Position numbers and translations under genes: made by a program. Below are positions 33,194-42,880 of a stretch of DNA of 64,000 nucleotides, in pieces. Source of the stretch: Streptomyces deccanensis. GTDB taxonomy: Bacteria > Actinomycetota > Actinomycetes > Streptomycetales > Streptomycetaceae. The first letter of the stretch is position 1, and every line of letters begins with the position of its first letter. The notes under the pieces were generated by a model, which was given only the letters and a program-made list of their open reading frames with translations, ran no database searches and was not told where the DNA came from. The DNA is taken from assembly GCF_022385335.1 (NCBI RefSeq), contig NZ_CP092431.1, positions 6,882,001 through 6,946,000 of the forward strand, read 5' to 3'.

Positions 33194-36100
33194 TTACGCC
33201 TCGAACACCTCACGCACCAACTGCTCCTGCTCGGCCTGGTGGCGCTTGGCCGAGCCGACCGCCGGGGAGGACCCGTGCGGCCGGGAGATGCGCCGCAGAC
33301 GCTCGCCGTGGGGGACGTCCGCGCCGACCGCGAGGTCGAGGTGGTCGATCAGGTTGAGGGCGATGAACGGCCAGGCACCCTGGTTCGCCGGCTCCTCCTG
33401 GGCCCACAGGTACTTCTCGGCGTTCGGGTACTTGTTGACCTCCGCCTGGACCTCGGCCCCGGGGAGGGGGTAGAGGCGCTCGATGCGGATGATCGCCGTG
33501 TCCGTGACGCCGCGCTTCTGCCGCTCGGCCTCCAGGTCGTAGTAGACCTTGCCGGCGCAGAAGACGACCTTCTTGACCGCGTTCGGGTCGACCGAGCTGT
33601 CGCCGATGACCGGGCGGAACTCGCCGCTCGTGAACTCCTCCGCCTTCGACGCGGCGGCCTTCAGGCGCAGCATCGACTTCGGGGTGAAGACGACCAGCGG
33701 CTTGTGGTGCGGGTTGTGCACCTGCCACCGCAGGAGGTGGAAGTAGTTCGACGGCAGGGTCGGCATGGCGACCGTCATGTTGTTCTGCGCGCACATCTGG
33801 AGGAAGCGCTCCGGGCGGGCGGACGAGTGGTCCGGGCCCTGGCCCTCGTAGCCGTGCGGGAGCAGCAGGGTGACGCCGGACGTCTGGCCCCACTTCTGCT
33901 CCGCCGAGGAGATGAACTCGTCCACGACCGTCTGGGCGCCGTTGACGAAGTCGCCGAACTGGGCCTCCCACATCACCAGGGACTCGGGACGGGCGAGCGA
34001 GTAGCCGTACTCGAAGCCCATCGCCGCGTACTCGGAGAGCAGGGAGTTGTAGACGTTCAGCCGCGCCTGGTCCTCGGAGAGGTACATCAGCGGCGTGAAC
34101 TCCTCGCCCGTCTCGCGGTCGATGATGACCGCGTGACGCTGGCCGAAGGTGCCGCGCTGCGAGTCCTGGCCGGCGAGCCGGACCGGGGTGCCCTCCAGGA
34201 GGAGGGAGCCGACCGCGAGGGTCTCGCCCATGCCCCAGTCGATCGTGCCGTCCTCGACCATGGCCGCCCGGCGCTGCAACTGCGGCAGCAGACGCGGGTG
34301 GGCGGTGATGTGGTCCGGGACGTTGACCTGGGACTCGGCGATGCGCTTGACGGTCTCCGCCGTGATCGCGGTGTTCACCGCGACCGGGAAGCCGTCCTGC
34401 GGGTCGTGGATCTCGCCCGACACCGGCTGCGAGGTGGCCTCGCGGACCTCCGTGAAGACCTTCTCCAGCTGGCCCTGGTAGTCCTGCAGCGCCTGCTCGG
34501 CCTCTTCCAGGGTGATGTCGCCGCGACCGATGAGGGACTCGGTGTAGAGCTTGCGCACCGAGCGCTTCTTGTCGATCAGGTCGTACATCAGCGGCTGGGT
34601 GAAGGCCGGGTTGTCCGACTCGTTGTGACCGCGGCGGCGGTAGCAGATGAGGTCGATCACCACGTCCTTGTTGAACGCCTGACGGAACTCGAAGGCGAGC
34701 CGCGCGACGCGGACCACGGCCTCCGGGTCGTCGCCGTTCACGTGGAAGATCGGGGCCTCGATCATGCGGGCCACGTCCGTCGCGTACATCGAGGAACGCG
34801 AGGACTCGGGGGCCGCGGTGAAGCCGACCTGGTTGTTGATGACGATGTGGACCGTGCCGCCGGTGCGGTAGCCGCGCAGCTGCGACATGTTCAGGGTCTC
34901 GGCCACCACGCCCTGGCCCGCGAAGGCCGCGTCGCCGTGGAGGGCCACCGGCAGGACCGTGAAGTCCGTGCCGCCCTTGTTGATGATGTCCTGCTTGGCG
35001 CGCGCGACGCCCTCCAGGACCGGGTCCACGGCCTCCAGGTGCGAGGGGTTCGCGACCAGGCTGACCTTGATCTGCTCGCCGTCGAGGCCCGTGAAGGTGC
35101 CCTCGGCGCCCAGGTGGTACTTCACGTCGCCGGAGCCGTGCATCGACTTCGGGTCGAGGTTGCCCTCGAACTCGCGGAAGATCTGCGCGTACGACTTGCC
35201 GACGATGTTCGCCAGGACGTTCAGCCGGCCGCGGTGGGCCATGCCGATGACGACCTCGTCGAGCCGGGACTCCGCCGCCGAGTCGATGACCGCGTCGAGC
35301 AGCGGGATGACCGACTCGCCGCCCTCGAGGGAGAAGCGCTTCTGGCCGACGTACTTGGTCTGCAGGAAGGTCTCGAAGGCCTCCGCCGCGTTCAGCCGGC
35401 GCAGGATGCGCAGCTGCTCCTCGCGCTCCGGCTTGGTGTGCGGGCGCTCGATGCGGTCCTGGATCCAGCGGCGCTGCTTCGGGTCCTGGATGTGCATGAA
35501 CTCGATGCCGGTCGTGCGGCAGTACGAGTCGCGCAGGACGCCGAGGATGTCGCGGAGCTTCATCAGGGACTTGCCCGAGAAGCCGCCGACCGCGAACTCG
35601 CGCTCCAGGTCCCACAGGGTGAGCCCGTGCTCGGTGATGTCCAGGTCGGGGTGCTTGCGCTGGCGGTACTCCAGCGGGTCGGTGTCGGCCATGACGTGGC
35701 CGCGGACCCGGTAGGAGTGGATCAGCTCGAAGACGCGGGCGGCCTTGGTGACGTCGTCGTCGTGCGACGCGTCGATGTCCTTGAGCCAGCGGACCGGCTC
35801 GTAGGGGATGCGCAGGGCCTCGAAGATGTCGTCGTAGAAACCGCCCTCGCCGAGGAGGAAGTTCGCGACGATCCGCAGGAACTCGCCGGAGGCGGCGCCC
35901 TGGATGACCCGGTGGTCGTACGTCGAGGTCAGGGTCATGACCTTCGAGATACCGAGCTTGTTGAGGGTGTCCTGGGACGTGCCCTGGAACTCGGCCGGGT
36001 AGTCCATGGAGCCGACGCCCATGATGACCGACTGACCGGGCATCAGACGCGGGACCGAGTGGACGGTGCCGAGGCCGCCGGGGTTGGTCAGGGAGACCGT

Positions 36101-36991
36101 GACACCGGTGAAGTCGTCCATCGTCAGCTTGCCGTCACGGGCGCGGCGGACGATGTCCTCGTAGGCCTGCCAGAACTCGAAGAAGTTCAGCGTCTCGGCC
36201 TTCTTGATGCCCGCGACGACCAGCTGGCGGTCGCCGTTGGGCTTCACCAGGTCGATGGCGAGGCCGAAGTTGACGTGCGGCGGCTTGACGAGGGTGGGCT
36301 TCCCGTCCTTCTCCGCGTAGTGCCAGTTCATCGACGGCATCGTCTTGATGGCCTGCACCATCGCGTAGCCGATCAGGTGCGTGAAGGAGATCTTCCCGCC
36401 CCGAGCGCGCTTCAGGTGGTTGTTGATGACGATGCGGTTGTCGAACAGCAGCTTCACCGGGACGGCGCGCACGGACGTGGCCGTGGGCAGCTCCAGGGAG
36501 GCGTTCATGTTCTTCGCGACCGCGGCGGCCGGGCCGCGCAGGGTGATCAGCTCCGGGCCCTCGGCGGCGGCAGCGGCGGGCGCGGCCTGCTTCGCGGGGG
36601 CGGCGGCCTTCGGCTTGGCCGGCGCGGGCGCGGCGGCCGCGGGCTTCGCGGGGGCCGGGGCCTGGGCGGCGGCGGGCTTCGGGGCAGCCGGGGCGGGGGC
36701 GGCCGGGGCGGCGGGTGCGGCCTGGGCCGGGGCGGCGGGGGCCGCGGGTGTGGTGGTCGCTGCGGGCCCCGTGGCCGCAGAGCTCGCCGGAGCCGAGGCG
36801 GCAGCTGCGCCTGGCTTGTAGTCGGCGAAGAAGTCCCACCAGGCTCGGTCTACCGAATTCGGGTCCTGGAGGTACTGCTGATAGATCTCGTCGACGAGCC
36901 ACTCGTTCGGACCGAAGGCCGCGGCGGGGTTCTTACCCGCTTGGTCTGCGTCGGTCGAGATGCTCGAGTTACTGGGGGACTGTGGCGACAC
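33194..36991 (-). CDS. kgd: Multifunctional 2-oxoglutarate decarboxylase/dehydrogenase E1-E2 fusion (Kgd/SucA)
   Basis: A 1265-residue protein from GTG 36991 ([14 protein letters not shown]). Order: E1 N-terminal segment ~15-50 ([23 protein letters not shown]), an Ala/Pro/Lys linker ~55-135, a truncated E2 succinyltransferase domain ~140-385 with the active-site DHR at ~357, then the full thiamine-dependent E1 from ~400 ([40 protein letters not shown]). It has no lipoyl domain, the actinobacterial arrangement in which lipoate is supplied by partner E2p. It oxidatively decarboxylates 2-oxoglutarate in the TCA cycle and is typically regulated by GarA. Upstream extensions run into low-complexity sequence. 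Confidence 0.96.
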   Translation of the reverse strand: MSPQSPSNSSISTDADQAGKNPAAAFGPNEWLVDEIYQQYLQDPNSVDRAWWDFFADYKPGAAAASAPASSAATGPAATTTPAAPAAPAQAAPAAPAAPAPAAPKPAAAQAPAPAKPAAAAPAPAKPKAAAPAKQAAPAAAAAEGPELITLRGPAAAVAKNMNASLELPTATSVRAVPVKLLFDNRIVINNHLKRARGGKISFTHLIGYAMVQAIKTMPSMNWHYAEKDGKPTLVKPPHVNFGLAIDLVKPNGDRQLVVAGIKKAETLNFFEFWQAYEDIVRRARDGKLTMDDFTGVTVSLTNPGGLGTVHSVPRLMPGQSVIMGVGSMDYPAEFQGTSQDTLNKLGISKVMTLTSTYDHRVIQGAASGEFLRIVANFLLGEGGFYDDIFEALRIPYEPVRWLKDIDASHDDDVTKAARVFELIHSYRVRGHVMADTDPLEYRQRKHPDLDITEHGLTLWDLEREFAVGGFSGKSLMKLRDILGVLRDSYCRTTGIEFMHIQDPKQRRWIQDRIERPHTKPEREEQLRILRRLNAAEAFETFLQTKYVGQKRFSLEGGESVIPLLDAVIDSAAESRLDEVVIGMAHRGRLNVLANIVGKSYAQIFREFEGNLDPKSMHGSGDVKYHLGAEGTFTGLDGEQIKVSLVANPSHLEAVDPVLEGVARAKQDIINKGGTDFTVLPVALHGDAAFAGQGVVAETLNMSQLRGYRTGGTVHIVINNQVGFTAAPESSRSSMYATDVARMIEAPIFHVNGDDPEAVVRVARLAFEFRQAFNKDVVIDLICYRRRGHNESDNPAFTQPLMYDLIDKKRSVRKLYTESLIGRGDITLEEAEQALQDYQGQLEKVFTEVREATSQPVSGEIHDPQDGFPVAVNTAITAETVKRIAESQVNVPDHITAHPRLLPQLQRRAAMVEDGTIDWGMGETLAVGSLLLEGTPVRLAGQDSQRGTFGQRHAVIIDRETGEEFTPLMYLSEDQARLNVYNSLLSEYAAMGFEYGYSLARPESLVMWEAQFGDFVNGAQTVVDEFISSAEQKWGQTSGVTLLLPHGYEGQGPDHSSARPERFLQMCAQNNMTVAMPTLPSNYFHLLRWQVHNPHHKPLVVFTPKSMLRLKAAASKAEEFTSGEFRPVIGDSSVDPNAVKKVVFCAGKVYYDLEAERQKRGVTDTAIIRIERLYPLPGAEVQAEVNKYPNAEKYLWAQEEPANQGAWPFIALNLIDHLDLAVGADVPHGERLRRISRPHGSSPAVGSAKRHQAEQEQLVREVFEA

Positions 36992-37402
36992 GGCGGCAAC
37001 CGCCCTCTTCCGCTTCACAAGGTGATGGACAGCGGGAATCAAGGCTACGCCCCCGTGGCCGGGAAGGTCAGGCCGAGTCCGCTCTTCGTCGCGTAAGTCA
37101 CATCGGAATGCGTGTTTCGGGGGTGGAAATGGCGGGAAACAAGCGTGGTTCCGGTCTGGAACGGGGGTGGGGGGTGGGGGCCGGGCATGCGTCGGGTGGG
37201 GCCTGCGGGGATGTGTACGCGGCCCTCTGCTCGAACGCACCTGATCACACGTGTCCGGCTGGGCGGATCTGCCATGGATCTTGTGGCTCCGGTTCGAACT
37301 TTACGTCAACTTGGGGAAGATGTAAGCCCCGGGAGGATGAGCGATATCTAGCAATGGTGGGGGGATTCAGCCAGGTGGGATGTGGGTATCGGGGGATTTT
37401 TC

Positions 37403-37540
37403 CGCCCCCGCCGCCCCTACCCGTCCCATCCTGTCCCTGGGGGCTGCGCCCCCAGACCCCCCTGGGTGTGGGGGTGGGTGAGGTGAGTGGTCGGGTGCGG
37501 GTGGGTGGGGGTTGCTCGCGCAGTTCCCCGCGCCCCTAAA
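37403..37540. repeat. Dispersed intergenic repeat, copy B
   Basis: Starts with a 30-bp block identical to 27656-27685, followed by a GGGGGCTGCGCCCCC hairpin and the family core (37518-37537). Here the core is followed by TAAA instead of TGAA and no reverse half is present; the tandem repeat block begins directly after. Confidence 0.8.
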
Positions 37541-37695
37541 AGCCTGCGGGCACCCGGCGCCTGAAAGCGGGCGGTCAGCCGGCGCCTGAAAGTCTGCGGT
37601 CAGCCGGCGCATGGAAGCATCAGTCAGCCGGCCCTGAAAGCCTGCGGGCACCCGGCGCCTGGAAGCGGGCGGTCAGTCGGCGCTGGGAAGCGTGC
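37541..37695. repeat. Degenerate tandem repeats, ~25-26 bp, about six copies
   Basis: Alternating units of the form AAGCxxGCGGxxAxCCGGCGCCTG. Copies 1 and 5 are nearly identical, as are copies 2 and 6, suggesting duplication of a four-unit block. Each unit contains the CCGGCGCC palindrome. No coding capacity. Confidence 0.75.
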
Positions 37696-37818
37696 AGGGC
37701 GGGGGCGTGCCTCTGGTGAGCGGGGCTTTCGGGCTCTGGGAGGGGGCGGCTCGACGTGGCCTGGGGTGGCTGTGGGGCCGTTGTGGCCCTGGTGAACGCG
37801 GGGTCCCGGCCCGGGGGG

Positions 37819-38973
37819 CTAGGTGGTGGCTGGGCCCTGGGGTTTGGGGGGGATGCCTGGGAGGGCTACCTGGATTCGGCAGCCCTTGGGGGATTCGGCC
37901 ACTCCGATGCGGCCGCCGTGGAGGTCGACCGCCCAGCGGGCGATGGCGAGGCCAAGGCCCGTGCCGCCGTCGCTGCCTGGGCCGTGGGGGGAGCTCACCG
38001 CGCCCCGGTTGAAGCGTTCGAAGACGCGGTGCCACTCGGATTCGGGGATGCCGGGGCCCTCGTCCAGGACCTCCAGCTCCAGTGACTCCGGGGCGGGCCC
38101 CCGCCGGGCCTTCACCGTGACGCGGCCGTGCGCCGGGCTGTGCTTGACCGCGTTGTCGATGAGGTTGGCGACGACCTGGTGGATGCGTTCCGGGTCGGCG
38201 TTCGCCGTCAGCTCCGGCGGGTGCACGTCCAGGTGCAGGTGCACGTCCGTCCGCGTGTGCTTGCCCGAGTCCGAGGCGACGCCGCCGCGGGCCGAGGAGA
38301 CCATCTGGGCCTCCTTGAGGACGCCCGAGAGGTACGGCCAGACCTCGAAGCGGCGCCGGCGCAGCGGGACGACGCCGTTGTCCAGGCGGGAGAGGTCGAG
38401 GAGGGTCTCCACCAGACGCCCCAGGCGCTCGGTCTGCTTCAAGGCCGTACGCATCGTCTCGGGATCGGCCTGGGTGACGCCGTCGACGATGTTCTCCAGG
38501 ACCGCGCGCAGGCCCGCGATGGGCGTACGCAGCTCGTGGGAGACGTTCGCCACGAGCTCCTTGCGCTGGCGGTCCTGGGCCTCCAGCTCGTCCGCCATGA
38601 GATTGATCGTGTGGGCGAGGTCGCCCAGCTCGTCCCGGCGGTTCTCGCTGACCCGGCGGGTGTAGTCGCCGCGCGAGATGGAGCGGGCGACCGCGTTCAT
38701 CTCGTCCAGGGGCGCGGTGAGTGAATGCGCCACGAACTGCGTTATCAGGAGTGTGGCGATCATCGAGAACACCGTGATGAAGCGCAGCTCCGTCTTGGTG
38801 TGCACCGCGATCATCGACAGACCGGTGGTGATCAGGACCGAGATGACGACGAGCGCGCCCAGCTTCGTCTTGATCGAGAAGGGGCGCACCCCGCCGAGCG
38901 GGCCCGCGCCCTTCCGCGACTGCGCGCCACCGATACCCCGGTCCCGGGACCTCGGGTCACCGACTCCGCTCAT
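37819..38973 (-). CDS. Two-component sensor histidine kinase
   Basis: A 384-residue HAMP-type kinase. Two membrane segments (~33-53 and ~65-85) are separated by only about ten residues, so almost no extracellular sensor exists. HAMP follows (APLDEMNAVARSISRGDYTRRV), then HisKA with the phospho-acceptor in ANVSHELRTPIAGLRAV (~150), N-box NLIDNAVKHSPAHG (~272-285) and ATP lid EVLDEGPGIPESEWHRVFERF. The paired response regulator lies just upstream. The start is ATG 38973; a GTG one codon upstream is possible. The signal is unknown. Confidence 0.94.
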   Translation of the reverse strand: MSGVGDPRSRDRGIGGAQSRKGAGPLGGVRPFSIKTKLGALVVISVLITTGLSMIAVHTKTELRFITVFSMIATLLITQFVAHSLTAPLDEMNAVARSISRGDYTRRVSENRRDELGDLAHTINLMADELEAQDRQRKELVANVSHELRTPIAGLRAVLENIVDGVTQADPETMRTALKQTERLGRLVETLLDLSRLDNGVVPLRRRRFEVWPYLSGVLKEAQMVSSARGGVASDSGKHTRTDVHLHLDVHPPELTANADPERIHQVVANLIDNAVKHSPAHGRVTVKARRGPAPESLELEVLDEGPGIPESEWHRVFERFNRGAVSSPHGPGSDGGTGLGLAIARWAVDLHGGRIGVAESPKGCRIQVALPGIPPKPQGPATT

Positions 38974-39057
38974 CACGCCACCAGCCCCCTGTGCCTACGT
39001 ACCGACGTACCTGCGTGCCTGTGTGGATCCTGTCGCGCACGCGGTGCGGGCACGGGG

Positions 39058-39795
39058 TCAGGGATTCGGGGTCTCCAGGGCGTACCCCACACCGTGCACC
39101 GTGCGGATCCGCTCCGCGCCGATCTTCCGCCGCAGCGCCTTGATGTGGCTGTCCACGGTCCGCGTCCCGGACGCGTCCGCCCAGTCCCACACCTCGGCGA
39201 GCAGCTGCTCGCGCGAGAGTACGGCACGCGGGGTGTTCGCGAGACATACGAGCAGGTCGAACTCGGTGGGCGTGAGGTGCACGTCCTCGCTGCGCACCCG
39301 AACACGGCGCTGCGCGTGGTCGATCTCCAGTTCGCCGAGGCGCAGGATGCCCGAGCGGGGCGTCGTGGCGGCCAGCGCGGCCCGCTCGACGCGGCGCAGC
39401 AGGACGTGCACGCGCGCGGCCAGCTCACGCATGGAGAACGGCTTGGTCATGTAGTCGTCGGCGCCGACGCCGAGCCCGACCAGCATGTCCGTCTCGTCGT
39501 CCCGGGCGGTGAGCATCAGCACCGGGACGGGCCGCTGGGCCTGGACGCGCCTGCACACCTCCAGGCCGTCGAAGCCGGGCAGCATGATGTCGAGGATCAG
39601 CAGGTCGGGCTGCCAGGCCTCCGCCGTGTCCACCGCGGCCGGTCCGTCGGACGCGGTCTGCACGACGAAACCCTCGGCGCGCAGGCGGGCCGCGATGGCG
39701 TCGACGATCGTCGGGTCGTCCTCGACCACGAGCACGCGGCGCTGTGCGCCCGGCGTCGCCGTGGCGCTGTTGTGGGTGGTGTGTGTCTGCTCCAT
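39058..39795 (-). CDS. OmpR/PhoB-family response regulator
   Basis: A 245-residue regulator from ATG 39795. Receiver domain ~20-135 with the acidic pocket VVEDD, phospho-acceptor LLILDIMLPG (Asp ~68), switch Thr LTARD and Lys MTKPF; winged-helix effector ~150-240 (LTPTEFDLLVCLANTPRAVLSREQLLAEVW ... HIKALRRKIGAERIRTVHGVGYAL). Forms an operon with the kinase, 84 bp apart. The first ~18 residues are a flexible leader. Target genes unknown. Confidence 0.95.
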   Translation of the reverse strand: MEQTHTTHNSATATPGAQRRVLVVEDDPTIVDAIAARLRAEGFVVQTASDGPAAVDTAEAWQPDLLILDIMLPGFDGLEVCRRVQAQRPVPVLMLTARDDETDMLVGLGVGADDYMTKPFSMRELAARVHVLLRRVERAALAATTPRSGILRLGELEIDHAQRRVRVRSEDVHLTPTEFDLLVCLANTPRAVLSREQLLAEVWDWADASGTRTVDSHIKALRRKIGAERIRTVHGVGYALETPNP

Positions 39796-39926
39796 CGCCC
39801 GCCCCTGTGTTGCTTTCCGGAATCCGTGGGGTGATCCCTTGACTACGCATGGCTGCGCATGACTGCGATTGACGCTTGAATGATCGGCGTCAGGCAAGCA
39901 GGGTACGGGCAGTCACCGCACCAGGG

Positions 39927-40619
39927 CTATCCAGGTCGGACCGCGAGGTGCACCACGTCCGGAACTCCTCGGGCAACCGGGATCTCTTCGGTACGCACCT
40001 GTTGGAACCCGGCATTCCCCAAGGTTTCCTCGAATTCCGCAGATGGTTGGGCCGACCACACGGCAAGCACCCCACCTGGCCTCAACACCCTTGCGCAGCT
40101 TGCCAGTCCGGTCGGCGAGTAGAGGCTGTCGTTGCTCTCGGAGACGGTCCAGTCAGGGCCGTTGTCGATGTCCAGGCAGAGCGCGTCGAACGTGGCGGAA
40201 GTCTCATTGACGTACTCGACGAGATCGGCTTCCACGATCTCCGTACGGGGGTCGGCGAGGGCCCCGGCGGACACCTCGGCCAACGGTCCGGCGCGGTGCC
40301 AGGCGATGACGGAGGGTTCGCGTTCGACAACTGTGATCGGACCCCAGCGCGGGTCCGCGGCGGCGTGGGCGAGGGAGAAGCCGACGCCCAGACCCCCGAT
40401 GAGCACACTTGGCCGAGAACGGCCGTCCACGGGATGCAGGGCGTCCAGGATGTCCAGGGCGGCGTCGACCAGCCGCCGTTCCGAGCGGCCGTCCGAGGTG
40501 TCCATCAGGAAGCACCCGTTGGCGATGATCTGCAACAGCTCTCCGTGCCGCCGCAGCACCACTTCGCCGTAGGGGCCCTCGCGCCGGTCGATGACTTCGG
40601 GTTCGTCGGTGATGGGCAT
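39927..40619 (-). CDS. Spermidine-synthase-like methyltransferase-fold protein
   Basis: A 230-residue protein starting MPITDEPEVIDRREGPYGEVVLRRHGELLQIIANGCFLMDTSDGRSERRL. The Rossmann core SVLIGGLGVGFSLAHA (~72-87) and acidic VVEREP (~97-102) match the spermidine synthase fold, but the catalytic YxE/DxxD polyamine residues are not obvious, so it may be a methyltransferase-fold paralogue without aminopropyl transfer. Such genes accompany kgd and lon in Streptomyces. It ends 130 bp before the response regulator start. Confidence 0.82.
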   Translation of the reverse strand: MPITDEPEVIDRREGPYGEVVLRRHGELLQIIANGCFLMDTSDGRSERRLVDAALDILDALHPVDGRSRPSVLIGGLGVGFSLAHAAADPRWGPITVVEREPSVIAWHRAGPLAEVSAGALADPRTEIVEADLVEYVNETSATFDALCLDIDNGPDWTVSESNDSLYSPTGLASCARVLRPGGVLAVWSAQPSAEFEETLGNAGFQQVRTEEIPVARGVPDVVHLAVRPG

Positions 40620-40649
40620 CCACCCATCCTTACGTGTCCGTGGCGCGCG

Positions 40650-40790
40650 GGCGGCCGAATTTCGGCGCGTCGGGCGGGACTTCGGACGTGGTGGGCGGGA
40701 CGCCAGAGCACCGGGCGGACTTCAAAGCGTCGGGCGCATTTCATAGTGCTGCGTGGACTTCGGAGTGCCGCGCGGACTTCAGAGCGACAG
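40650..40790. repeat. Degenerate short tandem repeats after the GH3 gene
   Basis: About six imperfect ~20-bp units around GGGCGGACTTCAGAGCG fill the spacer downstream of the GH3 gene and reach into its last codons. Their decay and position at the edge of the accessory block suggest a former recombination junction. Confidence 0.55.
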
Positions 40791-42365
40791 GCCGTGGCCG
40801 TACGGGAAGACCGGGGCCTCGGGGTCGTTGGGGGCGTCCGGGCGGGACGCCTCGGACGCGGGCGTGGAACGCGGGAGGGCGAGGGGCAGTCGGCCCTCCG
40901 CGCGGGCCCGGCCGAAGGCCACGTCGAGCAGGGCCGTGTCCGAGGCCCCGTAGTCGACGACGAGTGCGGCGGCCTTCGCGGCGATCTCCGGGAGTACGGC
41001 GGGCCGTTCCAGGTTGACGCAGACCAGGGTGGGCACGGCCGTCAGCAGCGCCAGGATCTCCGTCAGCCGCGCCGCGTGGGGCGTGCGCAGCCGCAGTACG
41101 GCCACGTCCGCGTGGGCCGGGTCGGCCACGACATTGCCGTACAGGGACGCCGTCTGCGCGGCCACTCCCTCGACGTACAGGTTCGGGCGGTCGGTGAGCG
41201 GGAGGAGGGAGTGGTTCGTCAGGACGGTGAGCGAGCGGCGCTGGGCGGCCTCGCCGAGGGCGGTGAACTCAGCGGCGCCGACGGTCTCCTCGGCGCGGTC
41301 CGGGTCGACGTACCGCCGCTCGAAGAGGCCGAGGACGAACTTCTCGCGCAGGAGGCGGCGGACGGAGGCGTCGACGCGCTCCTGAGTGATCCGGCCGGAG
41401 CGGACCAGTTCGACGATCACCTCCGGGCACTGTTCGCCGCCGAACTGGTCGGCACCCGCGTCCAGGGCCTTCGCGGCGCGTGCGGTGACGGTGGCGTGGG
41501 TCACGTGCGGTTCGCCGTTGGTGGGCGTGTCGGTGAGCAGGCCCCAGTCGGTGCGGACGACGCCGTCGAAGCCGAGGCGTTCGCGCGGCATGTCGGTGGG
41601 CGGCATCAGTTGCGCGCATCCGGCCTCGACGGCCGCCCGTAAGGGCGCGGGACGGTGGTCGTGCGTGGTGCCGCCGGGGGAGTGCTTGACCATGGCGGCG
41701 ACCGAACGCGGGCCGAGCCGGGGCCCCTGGAGGCCGCGTACGTACGCCCTGACCAGCGTGCTCGCGACCTCGGCGGACGAACCGAAGGTGCCGGCCCGGC
41801 GGGCTTGGCCCGGCTCGGCGCTGAGGTCGATCTGCGGGTGCAGGGCGACGCGGAAGCCGACGGCGAGGTACTCGCGGCGGACGGTGTCGCCGAACTTCTC
41901 CACCAGGTCCGGGTCGCCGATCGCGGCCAGGCCCAGGGGCTCGGGCCAGGCCGAGAAGACGCCGGAGCCGAAGGAGGCGCCGGAGGTGAAGGATGCGCCG
42001 GAGCCGAACGCGGTGCCCGGGTTGTCGGTGTACGAGTGGCGCGGGTCGGTGGAGAGGGTGACCGGGATGCCCAGTCGGGTGTCGGCCGCGAGGGCCTGGA
42101 GCCGGTTGACCCATTCCGCCGTCTCCCGAATCCCGTACCGGCCCACGAGGTCGAAGTGGGTCAGACGGCCGTCCACGACCAGTTCCGTGGTGCCCTGCCG
42201 GGGGAACGGCCCGTCGGTCGTCTCGGCGAGCGTCCCGTCGCCGTTCATCGTCACCCTCGTGTGGAAGAGCTGACCCGCCTTCTCCGCGAGGGTCATCCGG
42301 GCCAGGAGGTCCTCCACCCGTTCGTCGACGGGGCGGCTCGGGTCGCGGTACGGGGCTGTGGGCAT
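40779..42365 (-). CDS. Glycoside hydrolase family 3 protein, shortened in the catalytic barrel
   Basis: A 528-residue GH3 protein from ATG 42365 (MPTAPYRDPSRPVDERVEDLLARMTLAEKAGQL). The nucleophile Asp is kept in GFDGVVRTDWGLL. Compared with the usual Streptomyces form the segments after KH(F)PGG, before LGFDG and after TDWGL are missing: here AAMVKHSPGGTTHDHRPAPLR is followed closely by CAQLMPPTDMPRERLGFDG, a deficit of about 40 residues with KHSPGG in place of KHFPGG. The C-terminal (alpha/beta) domain looks normal. It could be inactive or altered. A TetR remnant lies upstream, as in the intact GH3-TetR pairs of other strains. Confidence 0.8.
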   Translation of the reverse strand: MPTAPYRDPSRPVDERVEDLLARMTLAEKAGQLFHTRVTMNGDGTLAETTDGPFPRQGTTELVVDGRLTHFDLVGRYGIRETAEWVNRLQALAADTRLGIPVTLSTDPRHSYTDNPGTAFGSGASFTSGASFGSGVFSAWPEPLGLAAIGDPDLVEKFGDTVRREYLAVGFRVALHPQIDLSAEPGQARRAGTFGSSAEVASTLVRAYVRGLQGPRLGPRSVAAMVKHSPGGTTHDHRPAPLRAAVEAGCAQLMPPTDMPRERLGFDGVVRTDWGLLTDTPTNGEPHVTHATVTARAAKALDAGADQFGGEQCPEVIVELVRSGRITQERVDASVRRLLREKFVLGLFERRYVDPDRAEETVGAAEFTALGEAAQRRSLTVLTNHSLLPLTDRPNLYVEGVAAQTASLYGNVVADPAHADVAVLRLRTPHAARLTEILALLTAVPTLVCVNLERPAVLPEIAAKAAALVVDYGASDTALLDVAFGRARAEGRLPLALPRSTPASEASRPDAPNDPEAPVFPYGHGLSL

Positions 42366-42880
42366 CCGGCAGTTCCTGGGGGAGGGGGACGAGGGCGGCG
42401 GCGTTGCCGTGCGGGCCCGTTCAGGGAGCGGCCAGTTCAGGGAAGCAGCAAAGCCGAGTGGGTACCAGGTTTTGGACAAGTGGCCACTCTCACGCGGCAC
42501 ATGGCTTGAAAGAAGGGGCGGTTGACTCGTGTAACCGCCGGTTCGCGCAGGGCTCTTGAGGTCGCGTGGTGTGGGCGTGAGCCGGGGGGCTCAGGCGTGC
42601 GGGGTGCGTACGTCGCCGGGGACGAGCGGCGGCTGCGCGTTCTCGCCACGGCTGTCGAGCACTTCGCCCAGCGGGGCTTCCACGCCTCCTCGTTGGCACA
42701 GATCGCCGCCCACGCGTACTTCGTCGAGCGGTACGCCGAGGTGGTGGGCGCCCCGACCGACGGAAGGTCCGGGAGCCGGAGCTGTCGGCTTGCTGTGAAT
42801 CGCGCTCCGGGTGGCGGGGGTCACAGACAAGGGCGTTCCGGGGCGTCGAGGGTGAGGGGAAACGGAAGGAGCGCCTCACC
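42366..42880. other. Spacer between GH3 and the rhomboid-like gene
   Basis: 515 bp containing only the TetR remnant (42618-42770). The rest shows no ORF with Streptomyces codon bias. A GGAAGGAG SD at 42863-42870 belongs to the rhomboid-like gene. Confidence 0.6.
42618..42770 (+). pseudogene. TetR-family regulator remnant with internal deletion
   Basis: The plus frame encodes GDERRLRVLATAVEHFAQRGFHASSLAQIAAHA, a typical TetR first helix and start of the HTH, but instead of the recognition helix it jumps to YFVERYAEVVGAP, which resembles a mid-domain segment. No complete TetR domain follows and GC3 bias is lost by about 42780. I read this as a gene that lost its recognition helix and most of its ligand domain. 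It is divergent from the shortened GH3 gene, its likely former target. Confidence 0.65.

Larger units (their letters stand above)
36992..37818. other. Long non-coding region between kgd and the sensor kinase gene
   Basis: 827 bp with no credible gene. It contains the kgd promoter region (unresolved, about 37000-37390, with a stretch of relatively low GC near 37290-37370), copy B of the dispersed repeat (37403-37540) and a block of degenerate tandem repeats (37541-37695). Both flanking genes read leftward. Confidence 0.7.

Noticed and set aside
33170..37096. Long plus-strand open frame opposite kgd
   Set aside because: Its product is Val/Leu/Asp/Arg-rich low-complexity, an antisense shadow of high-GC coding DNA with no family resemblance.
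37541..37695. CRISPR-like array
   Set aside because: Units are contiguous and degenerate without unique spacers, and no cas genes are present.
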